Numbered from the stretch's first letter, positions 1-6,390 are shown. The stretch is DNA of 7,728 nucleotides from an uncultured Enorma sp. (GCA_905210055.1 CAJLVH010000090.1:1-7728); one strand, 5' to 3'. The notes: generated by a model not told the origin, from the letters alone. Program-made: numbers and translations.

Positions 1-1110
1 AGAGGCGGGCGTCGACGTATCGGACCCGTTGGGTCTCGACGGCTTTTCGGAATCTGCGGGGTCGTTGGGGGTGCTGGGGTTCTCGGGGTCCGTGGGCTCT
101 TCCTTGTCGGGATTCTTCTCCCACTGGGCGACGATGGTCACCGACGTGCTGGCATCGCCGGTGAGCTCGGAAAAGGTGTAGGTTGTAGCGAGGTCGAGCG
201 TCCCCTGGCTGCCCTCGATCGCCCAGCCCTTGAACGTGTATCCGGTGCGCTCTGGATCGTTGGCGGGCAGGGGAACGGTGTCTTCCGCCAGGCCGGAGCT
301 TTCGGCCAAGCTCGACTGTCCATCCAGCGTGCCGCCGTCGAGGTTCCAGCTCACGGTATATTCGGGCGCATACTTCGCGGTGTATTCGACGCTCTTGCTA
401 ACGGACGCTTCGGGATTATATGGGGTTCCGGTCGCATCCTGCCACCCGGTGAAAAGATAGCCCGCCTTCTCGGGCGCTGCGGGCGCCTCGCCGAACTCGT
501 CGCCATACCAGCGATTATAGGCTGTGACCGACGTTTCGTCTGCAACGAACGAAACGGTATACGGATTGGTCACGACGTAGTTGTACGTGACGGTGATGGA
601 GGTCGTGAGCTTTCCGAACGTGAGCTCCACGCGTGAGTTTCCTTCGCGCGCATAATTGCTCACGTAGATATCCGCTGAACCAAGGGCGTGGTGGCCAGAG
701 ATGCTCTTCTGCGGGGTAAAGTCGGCGCCAAGCGATTGCGTCTTTCCTTTGAAGGTGATGCTGTTGCCCGCGTTGTCAGAGATGACGATCGACGAGAGAT
801 AATGCTGCACACGGGTGCTGTTGCCAGATACCCATGCATTCCCCGAGGCGTCGACGTTGGTCGTTGCGGTTCCACACGGTGCGGTGGAGTTAGACCCGGG
901 GTTTGCCTGAGCCGCCTCTGCGATGAGCTGGGCCTCCTCTGCCGTGAGCGGTTGCCCGCTCTTCGACGTCGCATTCACTTGGACGGTTACCTGGGGAGTA
1001 TCGTCTGCAAATGCGCGGCTGGGAGAGAACCCCGAAAGCGCGGCGAGGGCGATCGCGATGGCGAATAGCGCAACCGCTCTCATGGGTTTTTGGATGACGG
1101 TTTCATTCAT
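1..1110 (-). CDS. Secreted surface protein with InlB B-repeat (Flg_new-type) modules, C-terminus beyond window
   Basis: The minus-strand frame is open from the ATG at 1110 to the window edge (370 codons, no stop), so the gene is partial at its 3' end. A GGAG at 1118-1121 lies 7 nt before the ATG. A second in-frame Met at residue 10 has no such site. Residues 1-35 form a signal peptide: a short N-region with K8 and R11, a hydrophobic stretch at 12-28, and a likely cut after A-F-A at 33-35. Residues 36-183 are a Thr/Ser/Asn-rich, probably beta-rich segment I do not recognise. Residues 184-247 and 251-330 each have the pattern YTVSF/W...G-Y-x-F-x-GW...Y(T)...A-K/Q-Y/W of Listeria-Bacteroides repeats, found in surface and adhesin-like proteins. 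Residues 332-370 are a Pro/Asp/Glu/Thr-rich spacer typical of wall-spanning linkers, so a sorting signal or membrane anchor probably follows outside the window. Adhesion or another surface role is an inference; no catalytic motif is visible. Confidence 0.85.
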   Translation of the reverse strand, partial: MNETVIQKPMRAVALFAIAIALAALSGFSPSRAFADDTPQVTVQVNATSKSGQPLTAEEAQLIAEAAQANPGSNSTAPCGTATTNVDASGNAWVSGNSTRVQHYLSSIVISDNAGNSITFKGKTQSLGADFTPQKSISGHHALGSADIYVSNYAREGNSRVELTFGKLTTSITVTYNYVVTNPYTVSFVADETSVTAYNRWYGDEFGEAPAAPEKAGYLFTGWQDATGTPYNPEASVSKSVEYTAKYAPEYTVSWNLDGGTLDGQSSLAESSGLAEDTVPLPANDPERTGYTFKGWAIEGSQGTLDLATTYTFSELTGDASTSVTIVAQWEKNPDKEEPTDPENPSTPNDPADSEKPSRPNGSDTSTPAS

Positions 1111-1161
1111 GGTGGGACTCCAATCCCTCGACGATCGGCAATGGGCATTGCCTTTGCTGAA

Positions 1162-1189
1162 AGTTTAGACGCCATAAATGACCTGCGAA
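1162..1189 (-). promoter_or_regulatory. Candidate promoter of the surface-protein gene
   Basis: On the minus strand a TTCGCA hexamer (1184-1189) is followed after 16 nt by TAAACT (1162-1167). These resemble sigma-70 -35 and -10 elements, at 4 of 6 matches each. This leaves a leader of roughly 45 nt before the ATG at 1110. Prediction from sequence only. Confidence 0.35.
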
Positions 1190-1233
1190 GAAAGTGTTAC
1201 CAAACCCTGATGTGGGACGGATGGCTTACCGGG

Positions 1234-1283
1234 GCGTGACCGGGTTGGCGTGTTCTGTGACATGCACGTGACCTTGCTGTGAC
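1234..1283. promoter_or_regulatory. Helically phased GTGAC direct repeats, possible response-regulator box
   Basis: Four 7-mers ending in GTGAC begin at 1234 (GCGTGAC), 1255 (CTGTGAC), 1266 (ACGTGAC) and 1277 (CTGTGAC), so their spacings are 21, 11 and 11 bp. The last three form a 7-bp unit plus 4-bp spacer array. That is the geometry of direct-repeat boxes bound by OmpR/PhoB-family winged-helix regulators, such as the Pho box, which is built from 7-bp CTGTCAT-like units every 11 bp. The array starts 45 bp upstream of the candidate -35 of the surface-protein gene and ends about 80 bp upstream of the candidate tgt -35. Regulation of the surface gene therefore fits better. The regulator's identity is unknown. 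Confidence 0.4.
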
Positions 1284-1362
1284 GATATCCTTCCGGGCAT
1301 CGCTGGGACGGCGAGACGAGAGGCTTGGAATCTGCCCGCGTTCGGTGCGTTCGCCGTGCGAA

Positions 1363-1392
1363 TTCAATGGCGTACGCGCCTTCTGGTATGAT
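1363..1392 (+). promoter_or_regulatory. Candidate extended -10 promoter of tgt
   Basis: TATGAT at 1387-1392 is preceded by TGG at 1384-1386, giving an extended -10 (TGn-TATGAT). A weak -35 candidate, TTCAAT, lies at 1363-1368 with an 18-nt spacer. The distance to the tgt start codon is about 50 nt. Good -10, poor -35; not experimentally supported. Confidence 0.5.
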
Positions 1393-1441
1393 TTCCTCTC
1401 GACCAAGCTGGTTCAGACACGTGCCATTGATAGAGGAGCCC

Positions 1442-2581
1442 ATGGATCAATCGCTTTTCACCTACGACATCATCGCCGAAGACCCCAAGACGCATGCGCG
1501 TGCTGGCGTGCTTCATACCCCGCATGGCGACATCGAGACGCCCATCTTCATGCCAGTGGGCACGCGCGCCACGGTGAAGGGCATCCCGTGGGAGACCGTG
1601 CGCGACCTAGGGGCGCAGATCGTCCTCTCGAACACGTACCACCTGGCTATGCGTCCCGGCGCCGATCTTATCGCCGAGATGGGCGGGCTCCACAGCTTCA
1701 TGAACTGGCATGGCCCCATCCTCACGGATTCCGGCGGATTCCAGGTATTCAGCCACAGCGACGCCGTGAAGCTCACGGATGACGGCGTGCGCTTCATCGC
1801 GACGGACTACGACGGCAGCCATGTGTTCTGGACGCCCGAAGACAACATGGCCATTGCCCAGAAGCTCGGCAGCGACATCTGCATGCAGCTCGACCAGTGC
1901 ATCGGCTACCCTGTGGAGCGGCGCGACGTCGAACGCTCGACCGATCTCTCGAGCCGTTGGGCGGAGCGCTGCTACAAGGCTCACACCCGTCCCGACCAGG
2001 CGCTCTTCGGCATCGTGCAGGGCGGCATGCACCTTGACCTGCGCGTGAAGAGCCTACAGCGGCTCGAAGACATGGGCGATTTCCCCGGCTACGGCATCGG
2101 CGGCTATTCGGTGGGCGAGAGCCACGAGATCATGTTCGAAACGCTTGCGCCGCTCGCGTCCGAGTACATGCCGCGCACCAAGCCGCGCTACCTCATGGGC
2201 GTGGGCAACCCCACCACGCTCGTGCGCGGCGTGGCTTGCGGTATCGACATGTTCGACTGTGTGCTGCCCACGCGCACCGGCCGCATGGGCACGGCGTTTT
2301 CGAGCGAGGGGCGCCTGAACTTCCGCAACGCCCGCTTCGCCCGCGATTCGCGTCCCATCGACGAGCAGTGCACGTGCCCCGTCTGCACGGGCGGCTACAC
2401 GCGTGCCCACATTCGCCATATGGTTGCGCAGAAGGAGATGCTCGGCGGCATCCTGCTTTCTATGCACAACATCTACTACCTGCTCGACCTCATGCGCCGG
2501 GCGCGCCAGGCCATTATCGAGGGTCGCTACGACGCGTTTGTGAGTGATTGGATGAACTCGCCGGCCGCGGCGGATTACTGA
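1442..2581 (+). CDS. tgt: Queuine tRNA-ribosyltransferase (tRNA-guanine transglycosylase)
   Basis: This 379-residue protein has the normal length for bacterial Tgt, a cytoplasmic TIM-barrel enzyme. The enzyme swaps guanine at the wobble position 34 of GUN-anticodon tRNAs for preQ1 in queuosine synthesis. Visible signatures are T-D-S-G-G-F-Q (95-101) with the base-binding Asp96, GIVQGG (190-195), GIGGYSVGE (218-226), and M-F-D-C-V-L-P-T-R (270-278) with the nucleophile Asp272. The zinc site is Cys310, Cys312, Cys315 and His342 (C-x-C-x2-C...H). The frame is open further upstream from a TTG at 1325. The ATG at 1442 is preferred because an AGAGGAG (1432-1438) sits just before it and the family's usual N-terminus (short polar start, then ARAGVLHTPHG-like) begins here. 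The active-site loop reads PTRTGRMG where E. coli has PTRNARNG, a variant I also know from other actinobacterial Tgt proteins. No other queuosine genes are in the window, so substrate supply (de novo or salvage) cannot be judged. It is probably monocistronic, ending before the 2602-2668 hairpin. Confidence 0.97.
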   Translation: MDQSLFTYDIIAEDPKTHARAGVLHTPHGDIETPIFMPVGTRATVKGIPWETVRDLGAQIVLSNTYHLAMRPGADLIAEMGGLHSFMNWHGPILTDSGGFQVFSHSDAVKLTDDGVRFIATDYDGSHVFWTPEDNMAIAQKLGSDICMQLDQCIGYPVERRDVERSTDLSSRWAERCYKAHTRPDQALFGIVQGGMHLDLRVKSLQRLEDMGDFPGYGIGGYSVGESHEIMFETLAPLASEYMPRTKPRYLMGVGNPTTLVRGVACGIDMFDCVLPTRTGRMGTAFSSEGRLNFRNARFARDSRPIDEQCTCPVCTGGYTRAHIRHMVAQKEMLGGILLSMHNIYYLLDLMRRARQAIIEGRYDAFVSDWMNSPAAADY

Positions 2582-2601
2582 CGGCGCCCACTAGGTCGTG
2601 G

Positions 2602-2668
2602 CATGTAACATAACCCCAGGGGTTTTTTAACATGAACATGTTAAAAACCCCTGGGGTTATGTTACATG
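2602..2668. terminator. Long inverted repeat between convergent genes, likely bidirectional terminator
   Basis: The left arm at 2602-2634 (33 nt) and right arm at 2637-2668 (32 nt) are reverse complements apart from one extra T in the left arm (six T against five A), with two bases (AA) between them. The stem can extend outward by a G-U and a G-C pair (2600-2601 with 2669-2670). Each arm also contains CCCCAGGGG followed by a T-run when read in its own gene's direction: six T at 2623-2628 for the plus strand, five T for the minus strand. Each arm could thus act as a small rho-independent terminator, one for tgt and one for the cotH operon. The TAA stop of the CotH gene (2662-2664) lies inside the right arm. 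Such a long near-perfect stem could instead form a cruciform or be a small inserted element. Confidence 0.7.
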
Positions 2669-4086
2669 TCTCGCTCGCCGGTCTCGGCCGTCTCGTCGAG
2701 GTCGGAGAGCTCACCCATATCTTCGAGTGCGATTGCGGAAGCGTCGACGAGCGCCCCTGGCTCAGCCCGCTGCCCCTCATGCGTCGGGGGAATCGCGCCC
2801 TCGAGCTGGCCACGAATGCTTTCGGCTCGCAACAGGCAGAACATCTCGATGGTGTCCACGCCTACGAGGAATTCCTCGTAGGTGCAAAACGCCGTGGGAT
2901 CTTCCGCAACGTAGGGTGCGATAAGCTCGCGCATGCGGGCGATGGTTTCGGATAGGCGCCCGCTCTCAACGTAGTTGGCGACCAACTGATCAAGATAGTC
3001 GTGGTAGCGCGCCCGGTACTCCTCATGCGCCATGAGGTTCGTGAAGAGCGGGCGCTCAGCGAGTACCTCGGGCGCGGCGGGCTCGTCGATGGGAAGGTTC
3101 ACATAGGTGCCGACGTCATCGGGGAGCTCCGGACGCCCGAGCGCATACGTGCCGAAGGCGAGGTTGTAGTCCCACGGCAGCATCGAGATGCGCCCCGCGT
3201 CTTCGTAGAGCAAGTAGTTGTGGCCGGTGCTTCCCAGGTAGCTATCGAGGTTCGCGACGAAGACCTGTACGGCGAAGTAGCGCAGCGTTGCGTCGACATC
3301 GACGTAGCGTTCGAGGTTCTCGCCAGAGGCGAGCCCTTCAAGCGCTCGGATGAGCCTTCGTTTGCCTGCTTCGTCTACATCGAGCTGCGCCTCGTCGAAG
3401 ATCCCAGGGTAGAGCGACGGGTCATCGCCGATGTAACGCAGGGCGACGTCAGCGTTCTCATTCTCGAGTGAGCGATAATCGGGTTTGTAAAGCGCGCCGT
3501 GGTCTGCACCCCATACACGGTCTGCGAACGCATCTTCAGCGTCTTCGACGGCTAGGAAGAGACCCCAAGGCTCACCGTTCACCATGACCTGCGTAAAAGC
3601 GGTTGCAGGCGCGGGGACGCCCATGAAGCGCATCATGTCATAGGTGAGGTAATTCTTGAGATAGCTGTTGTCTTGGAAGGCTGCGTCGAGCGAGAGCTTA
3701 TCGAGGCCGTGATAGGTGGTGTTGCGGTCGTAGTGGTCGAACTCGATCTTCAAGCTATAGCGCGAAAGGCCGCGGCGCGAGATGTGCCCAACCGAGTTGT
3801 TCCCCTTGGCGCGCAGCCCCACGCCCGTGATGCGCTCGCCGTCGATGACGACGTCGGCTTGGGTGTACTCCTCTTCCGGCGCCGAAGCGATGAACGCGTC
3901 CCAGTCCTCGACCTCGATGTTGACGGTGTGCACGCGGGAATCGTCGAAGAGGAGGTCGAGATAGGTGTTGGGTCGCGCGGGCGCGATGACGCCGACAGAT
4001 CCCGCCCAGGCAAGCAGGCAGGCGGCGCCCGTCGCGAGTACGAGCGCGAAGATGCAGATGACGTCTATGTGGCGGTTCCTGATCAT
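2662..4086 (-). CDS. CotH-family atypical protein kinase, membrane-anchored
   Basis: This 474-residue protein begins with a short basic segment and one membrane segment at about 8-34, so the rest should face outside (a signal anchor; no clear cleavage site). The body matches the CotH kinase fold. Visible elements are K-G-N-N-S (94-98) followed by S-L-K-I-E-F (111-116) with the likely nucleotide-binding Lys113; the block LDKLSLDAAFQDNSYLKNYL (128-147); GEPWGLFLAVED (171-182); and N-L-D-S-Y-L...HNYLLYED (279-296) leading to LPWDYNLAFG (303-312). Asp281 and Asp306 are 25 residues apart, like the essential Asp pair of Bacillus subtilis CotH (D228/D251). Known members phosphorylate Ser in Ser-rich repeat proteins such as CotB and CotG. 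An acidic tail (about 440-474) follows. It is the last gene of the operon, 42 nt after the DUF4956 gene, with a weak GGAA site before the ATG. I find no spore-coat context, so the name CotH reflects the fold and not sporulation. Kinase activity is inferred from the conserved residues. Confidence 0.9.
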   Translation of the reverse strand: MIRNRHIDVICIFALVLATGAACLLAWAGSVGVIAPARPNTYLDLLFDDSRVHTVNIEVEDWDAFIASAPEEEYTQADVVIDGERITGVGLRAKGNNSVGHISRRGLSRYSLKIEFDHYDRNTTYHGLDKLSLDAAFQDNSYLKNYLTYDMMRFMGVPAPATAFTQVMVNGEPWGLFLAVEDAEDAFADRVWGADHGALYKPDYRSLENENADVALRYIGDDPSLYPGIFDEAQLDVDEAGKRRLIRALEGLASGENLERYVDVDATLRYFAVQVFVANLDSYLGSTGHNYLLYEDAGRISMLPWDYNLAFGTYALGRPELPDDVGTYVNLPIDEPAAPEVLAERPLFTNLMAHEEYRARYHDYLDQLVANYVESGRLSETIARMRELIAPYVAEDPTAFCTYEEFLVGVDTIEMFCLLRAESIRGQLEGAIPPTHEGQRAEPGALVDASAIALEDMGELSDLDETAETGERDM

Positions 4087-4128
4087 GGGCGTTCCGCTTG
4101 CTTCCGTGCTTTCGGGTTGGTGCCTTTG

Positions 4129-4803
4129 CTATCCGAGGTAATCGCCGTTGTATGACACGAGCGCCGCGTCGGTGACGCCTTCGAGCGCGTCGAGCTCGTC
4201 GACAAGCGCCGCCCCGCCTTCCTTGAGTCGCAGCTCAAAGGTGAGCTCTACGCTTCCGCCGTGCACGTTCTTCGCCTTGAGGGCATGCCGGGCGGCGCGC
4301 GCCTCGATTGCCGTGATGACTTTTTGCTCCGCGCTTTCGCCTTCAAGGTGCACCACGAGCATGTATGGCCGGTCATCGGTCTTGCGGTCCGCGAACATGA
4401 GAAGCACGAGCCCGATGAACACCGCGCCAAAGATAGCGAGGAAGAGCAAGCCCGCGGCGAGCACGATGCCCGTTGCGATGCACCAGAAGAGGAACACGAG
4501 GTCGAGCGGTTCTTTGATGGGCGCGCGGAAGCGCACGATGGAGAGGGCGCCCACCATGCCGAGCGAGAGCAGCACATTGCTTGAGACGGCGAGAATCACG
4601 AGGGTCGTGATGAGGGTGAGCGCCACGAGCGTCACGCCGAATGACGTGGAGTACATGACCGCGCTCGACGTCTTCCGGTAGATCAGGAAGATGAAGAGGC
4701 CGATCCCGCAGGCGAGCAGCATCGCCACGATGGCGTCGATAAGCGGCACGGCTCCTATGCGGTCGAGGAATGCCGAGGTGAAGATGTCGTCGAACGTAAC
4801 CAT
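4129..4803 (-). CDS. DUF4956 family integral membrane protein
   Basis: This 224-residue protein has hydrophobic segments at about 20-41, 54-77 and 101-138 (the last long enough for two passes). A soluble C-terminal domain at about 145-224 looks like a small alpha/beta fold. The family hallmark is LGMVGALSIVRFRAPIK (81-97), a conserved Gly-rich segment ending in basic residues between the second and third hydrophobic regions. It resembles the corresponding part of MgtC-type membrane proteins, but that link is only my impression. The start is supported by AAAGG 6 nt upstream of the ATG. The gene lies 18 nt downstream of the VTC-domain gene and 42 nt upstream of the CotH gene, so the three are probably co-transcribed. 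No biochemical function is established for the family as far as I know. Its constant association with VTC and CotH suggests the membrane component of a shared system. Confidence 0.9.
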   Translation of the reverse strand: MVTFDDIFTSAFLDRIGAVPLIDAIVAMLLACGIGLFIFLIYRKTSSAVMYSTSFGVTLVALTLITTLVILAVSSNVLLSLGMVGALSIVRFRAPIKEPLDLVFLFWCIATGIVLAAGLLFLAIFGAVFIGLVLLMFADRKTDDRPYMLVVHLEGESAEQKVITAIEARAARHALKAKNVHGGSVELTFELRLKEGGAALVDELDALEGVTDAALVSYNGDYLG

Positions 4804-4821
4804 GGATTGCCTTTCTTGGTA

Positions 4822-5499
4822 TCACTCGTATCGGCGTCCCAGCGCGTATTTCGAGTATGCGCTGCGCACCGCGCCCGGGGTCTCGATCGCGGCGCGAACG
4901 ATATCGGGTAGGAATGCGTCGAACTTCACCTCGAGGAGCACGCGGCCTGGGTCGATGGGGATGAGCGGGATGCTTGGGTCGAGGAGGGCGCGCGGGTTCG
5001 GGCTCGATGCGATGTGCGAGTCGATCGTGAGGCGCACGTTGCCCGGCGCGTAGGTGAATGCTTCACGCCGGTAGCACACGACGGATGCCGCGCGCAGGAG
5101 ATACGCTTCCTGCCTGCCGTGGAATTCACGCTTGACCGGGTGATCGCATGACTCCCAAGCAAGGGGTGCCCGGCCATCGTTGACGAGTTCCTGTGCCTCT
5201 TCGGGCGAAAGGGGACAGGAGCTCTTCTCGCTCGAGCCGGCGTGCTTCGCCTTCTTTTCCAAACGGAGCGTACCGCCCTCGCCATAGGTGCGCAGCCGCC
5301 ATTTCTCGCGCCGGCTGACGCCCTCCTTGTTTTGGCGGAGCAGAGCGTCGTCGGGTGTGTCGAAATACAGGCTGCGCACGGTGTAGGAGCCGTCCGTGCC
5401 CGCATGGCGGTCGCGCGCGAAAAGCGTCGAGAAGCGCCGTGCGAGCACATGAGCGTCTATCGGCGAGATGAGGTACTTCAGCTCATGACGGATCGACAT
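4822..5499 (-). CDS. VTC-domain polyphosphate polymerase
   Basis: This 225-residue protein consists almost wholly of one VTC catalytic domain with no membrane segment, so it is predicted cytoplasmic. The fold is an anion-binding tunnel (CYTH/triphosphate-tunnel type) in which alternating basic residues face the lumen. Visible strands are R-H-E-L-K-Y (4-9), YTVRSLYFDTPDD (39-51), K-W-R-L-R (66-70), R-L-E-K-K (79-83), C-Y-R-R-E-A-F (142-148), V-R-L-T-I-D (155-160), L-L-E-V-K-F (188-193) and the end motif S-K-Y-A-L-G-R-R (216-223). Glu190 is in place for the metal-binding Glu of yeast Vtc4. Lys8, Arg68, Arg70, Lys82 and Lys217 would fit the substrate-binding set. The yeast enzyme polymerises the gamma-phosphate of ATP into polyphosphate; the same reaction is inferred here. 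The ATG lies 3 nt after the stop of the RsgI-like gene and has no clear Shine-Dalgarno, so translational coupling is likely. Confidence 0.9.
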   Translation of the reverse strand: MSIRHELKYLISPIDAHVLARRFSTLFARDRHAGTDGSYTVRSLYFDTPDDALLRQNKEGVSRREKWRLRTYGEGGTLRLEKKAKHAGSSEKSSCPLSPEEAQELVNDGRAPLAWESCDHPVKREFHGRQEAYLLRAASVVCYRREAFTYAPGNVRLTIDSHIASSPNPRALLDPSIPLIPIDPGRVLLEVKFDAFLPDIVRAAIETPGAVRSAYSKYALGRRYE

Positions 5500-5502
5500 G
5501 GG

Positions 5503-6390
5503 CTAATCGTCGTATCCGGAGTCCGAGTCATGACCCGAGTTGCCGCTGTAGCCGGAGTTGGAGTCGTAGCCGGAGTTCGAGTCGTAGCCGGAGTTCGAGT
5601 CATAACCCGAGTTGCCACCACTCGGCGCGGGAGCGGGTGCGGGCGCTGGCGCGGAGCCGCCGCCGGAACTGGAACCTCCGCCAGAGCTGGAGCCTCCACC
5701 GCTGCTGGAGCCGCCGGAGCTCGTGTATCCGGAATCATAATTCGTGTTGCCGTCCGATGCAGGCTCGTTATAATCGGTCACGCCGTCGTTCAGGGGGCCG
5801 TAGTCGGAGTCGTAGTAATCGGTCACGCCGTCGCTGTCGGGACCATAATCGGAGTCGCCGTAGTTCGTCCAGCCGTAGTCAGTTGTGCCAGAAACCTCCA
5901 TGGGGACGGTCATGTTCTGCCCGACGACGTACGTCTCGGATTCATGCACGATATTGCGCAGGAAGTTCTCTTCGGGAAGCGCCGATCCGCTTTCGACCTC
6001 AAGGTTGATGGTGTTGCCCTCGCCCTCGACTTCTTCCACGAAATAGCCAGCGTTGTTAATGCGTTCGACGAGCGTGCGAACCGCCTCGCGGCATGCCATG
6101 CCCTCGAGCGCGGTGAGATCGAGCTTCATGTTCTCAGCGTCATCGTTGCGTGCTTCAACGCCTACGACAACACCGGAGGCGTCATAGTGAATCGCGAACT
6201 CGGGGTTCACGCGCAGGATGAGCGTTCCGCCTCCCTCGGGATAGGGGAGCGTCTCCTCCACGGGCTCGGTTGCTTGGGCAGGATTGCTTGCCGGATTTGC
6301 CGGGTTCTGCGTTACTGCAAAAATAGCTCCGCCGCCCACGATCAATACGAGCAGCGTGGCGAGCACAACGGTAAGGTGTTTGTTCGTCAT
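5503..6390 (-). CDS. RsgI-like membrane-anchored protein with Ser/Gly/Tyr-rich tandem repeats
   Basis: This is a 295-residue protein. The frame extends 18 codons further (to 6444), but the ATG at 6390 is chosen because AAGGGG (6399-6404) lies 8 nt before it and the membrane segment (about 6-26) then follows at once. Residues 27-52 are an Asn/Pro/Glu linker. Residues 55-135 (LILRVNPEFAIHYDASGVVV... then A-R-N-D-D-A, then a helix ending G-Y-F-V-E-E) match the extracytoplasmic core of RsgI-type anti-sigma factors, with its VNPSIEL-like strand and N-x-D-G/A turn. The cytoplasmic RsgI N-terminal domain is absent, so an anti-sigma role is doubtful. The rest is low complexity: a 15-residue repeat TxYxDSDYGPxxDGV at 175-204, S-S-S-G-G-G units at 226-246, an Ala-Pro run at 247-256, and N-S-G-Y-D-S units at 260-295. 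The protein is acidic and Ser/Tyr-rich and should face outside. It is the first gene of the operon with VTC, DUF4956 and CotH, and a possible CotH substrate (inference). Confidence 0.8.
   Translation of the reverse strand: MTNKHLTVVLATLLVLIVGGGAIFAVTQNPANPASNPAQATEPVEETLPYPEGGGTLILRVNPEFAIHYDASGVVVGVEARNDDAENMKLDLTALEGMACREAVRTLVERINNAGYFVEEVEGEGNTINLEVESGSALPEENFLRNIVHESETYVVGQNMTVPMEVSGTTDYGWTNYGDSDYGPDSDGVTDYYDSDYGPLNDGVTDYNEPASDGNTNYDSGYTSSGGSSSGGGSSSGGGSSSGGGSAPAPAPAPAPSGGNSGYDSNSGYDSNSGYDSNSGYSGNSGHDSDSGYDD
5548..5601 (-). repeat. 18-bp tandem repeats encoding N-S-G-Y-D-S
   Basis: Two identical 18-bp units lie at 5566-5583 and 5584-5601, and a third at 5548-5565 differs at one base. 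More diverged copies flank them (about 5506-5547 and 5602-5615). The period is a multiple of three, so copy-number change would lengthen or shorten the protein without breaking the frame. Confidence 0.85.
5654..5730 (-). repeat. Imperfect 18-bp repeats encoding S-S-S-G-G-G
   Basis: The coding sequence for three successive SSSGGG units has an imperfect 18-bp period within the RsgI-like gene. It encodes a flexible Ser/Gly linker that would be accessible to a secreted Ser kinase. Confidence 0.7.
5779..5868 (-). repeat. 45-bp tandem duplication encoding a DY-rich 15-mer
   Basis: Two 45-bp units (5824-5868 and 5779-5823) encode the pattern TxYxDSDYGPxxDGV twice, and a third partial copy (T-D-Y-N) follows. 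The 18-bp core at 5771-5788 recurs exactly at 5816-5833. Asp and Tyr dominate the encoded segment. Confidence 0.8.

Noticed and set aside
688..1068. Plus-strand open frame over the surface-protein gene
   Set aside because: Antisense to the signal peptide and first domain, which have a proper start, Shine-Dalgarno and signal sequence on the minus strand.
1325..1441. In-frame 39-codon N-terminal extension of Tgt from a TTG codon
   Set aside because: It is upstream of the candidate -10 element, has no ribosome-binding site, and no Tgt homologue I know carries such an extension.
3001..3471. Plus-strand open frame inside the CotH gene
   Set aside because: Shadow of the CotH coding sequence, with no family features and no ribosome-binding site.
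5506..5730. Short regular repeats considered as a CRISPR-like array
   Set aside because: The units are directly adjacent, without unique spacers, and are codon-periodic inside a protein-coding frame.
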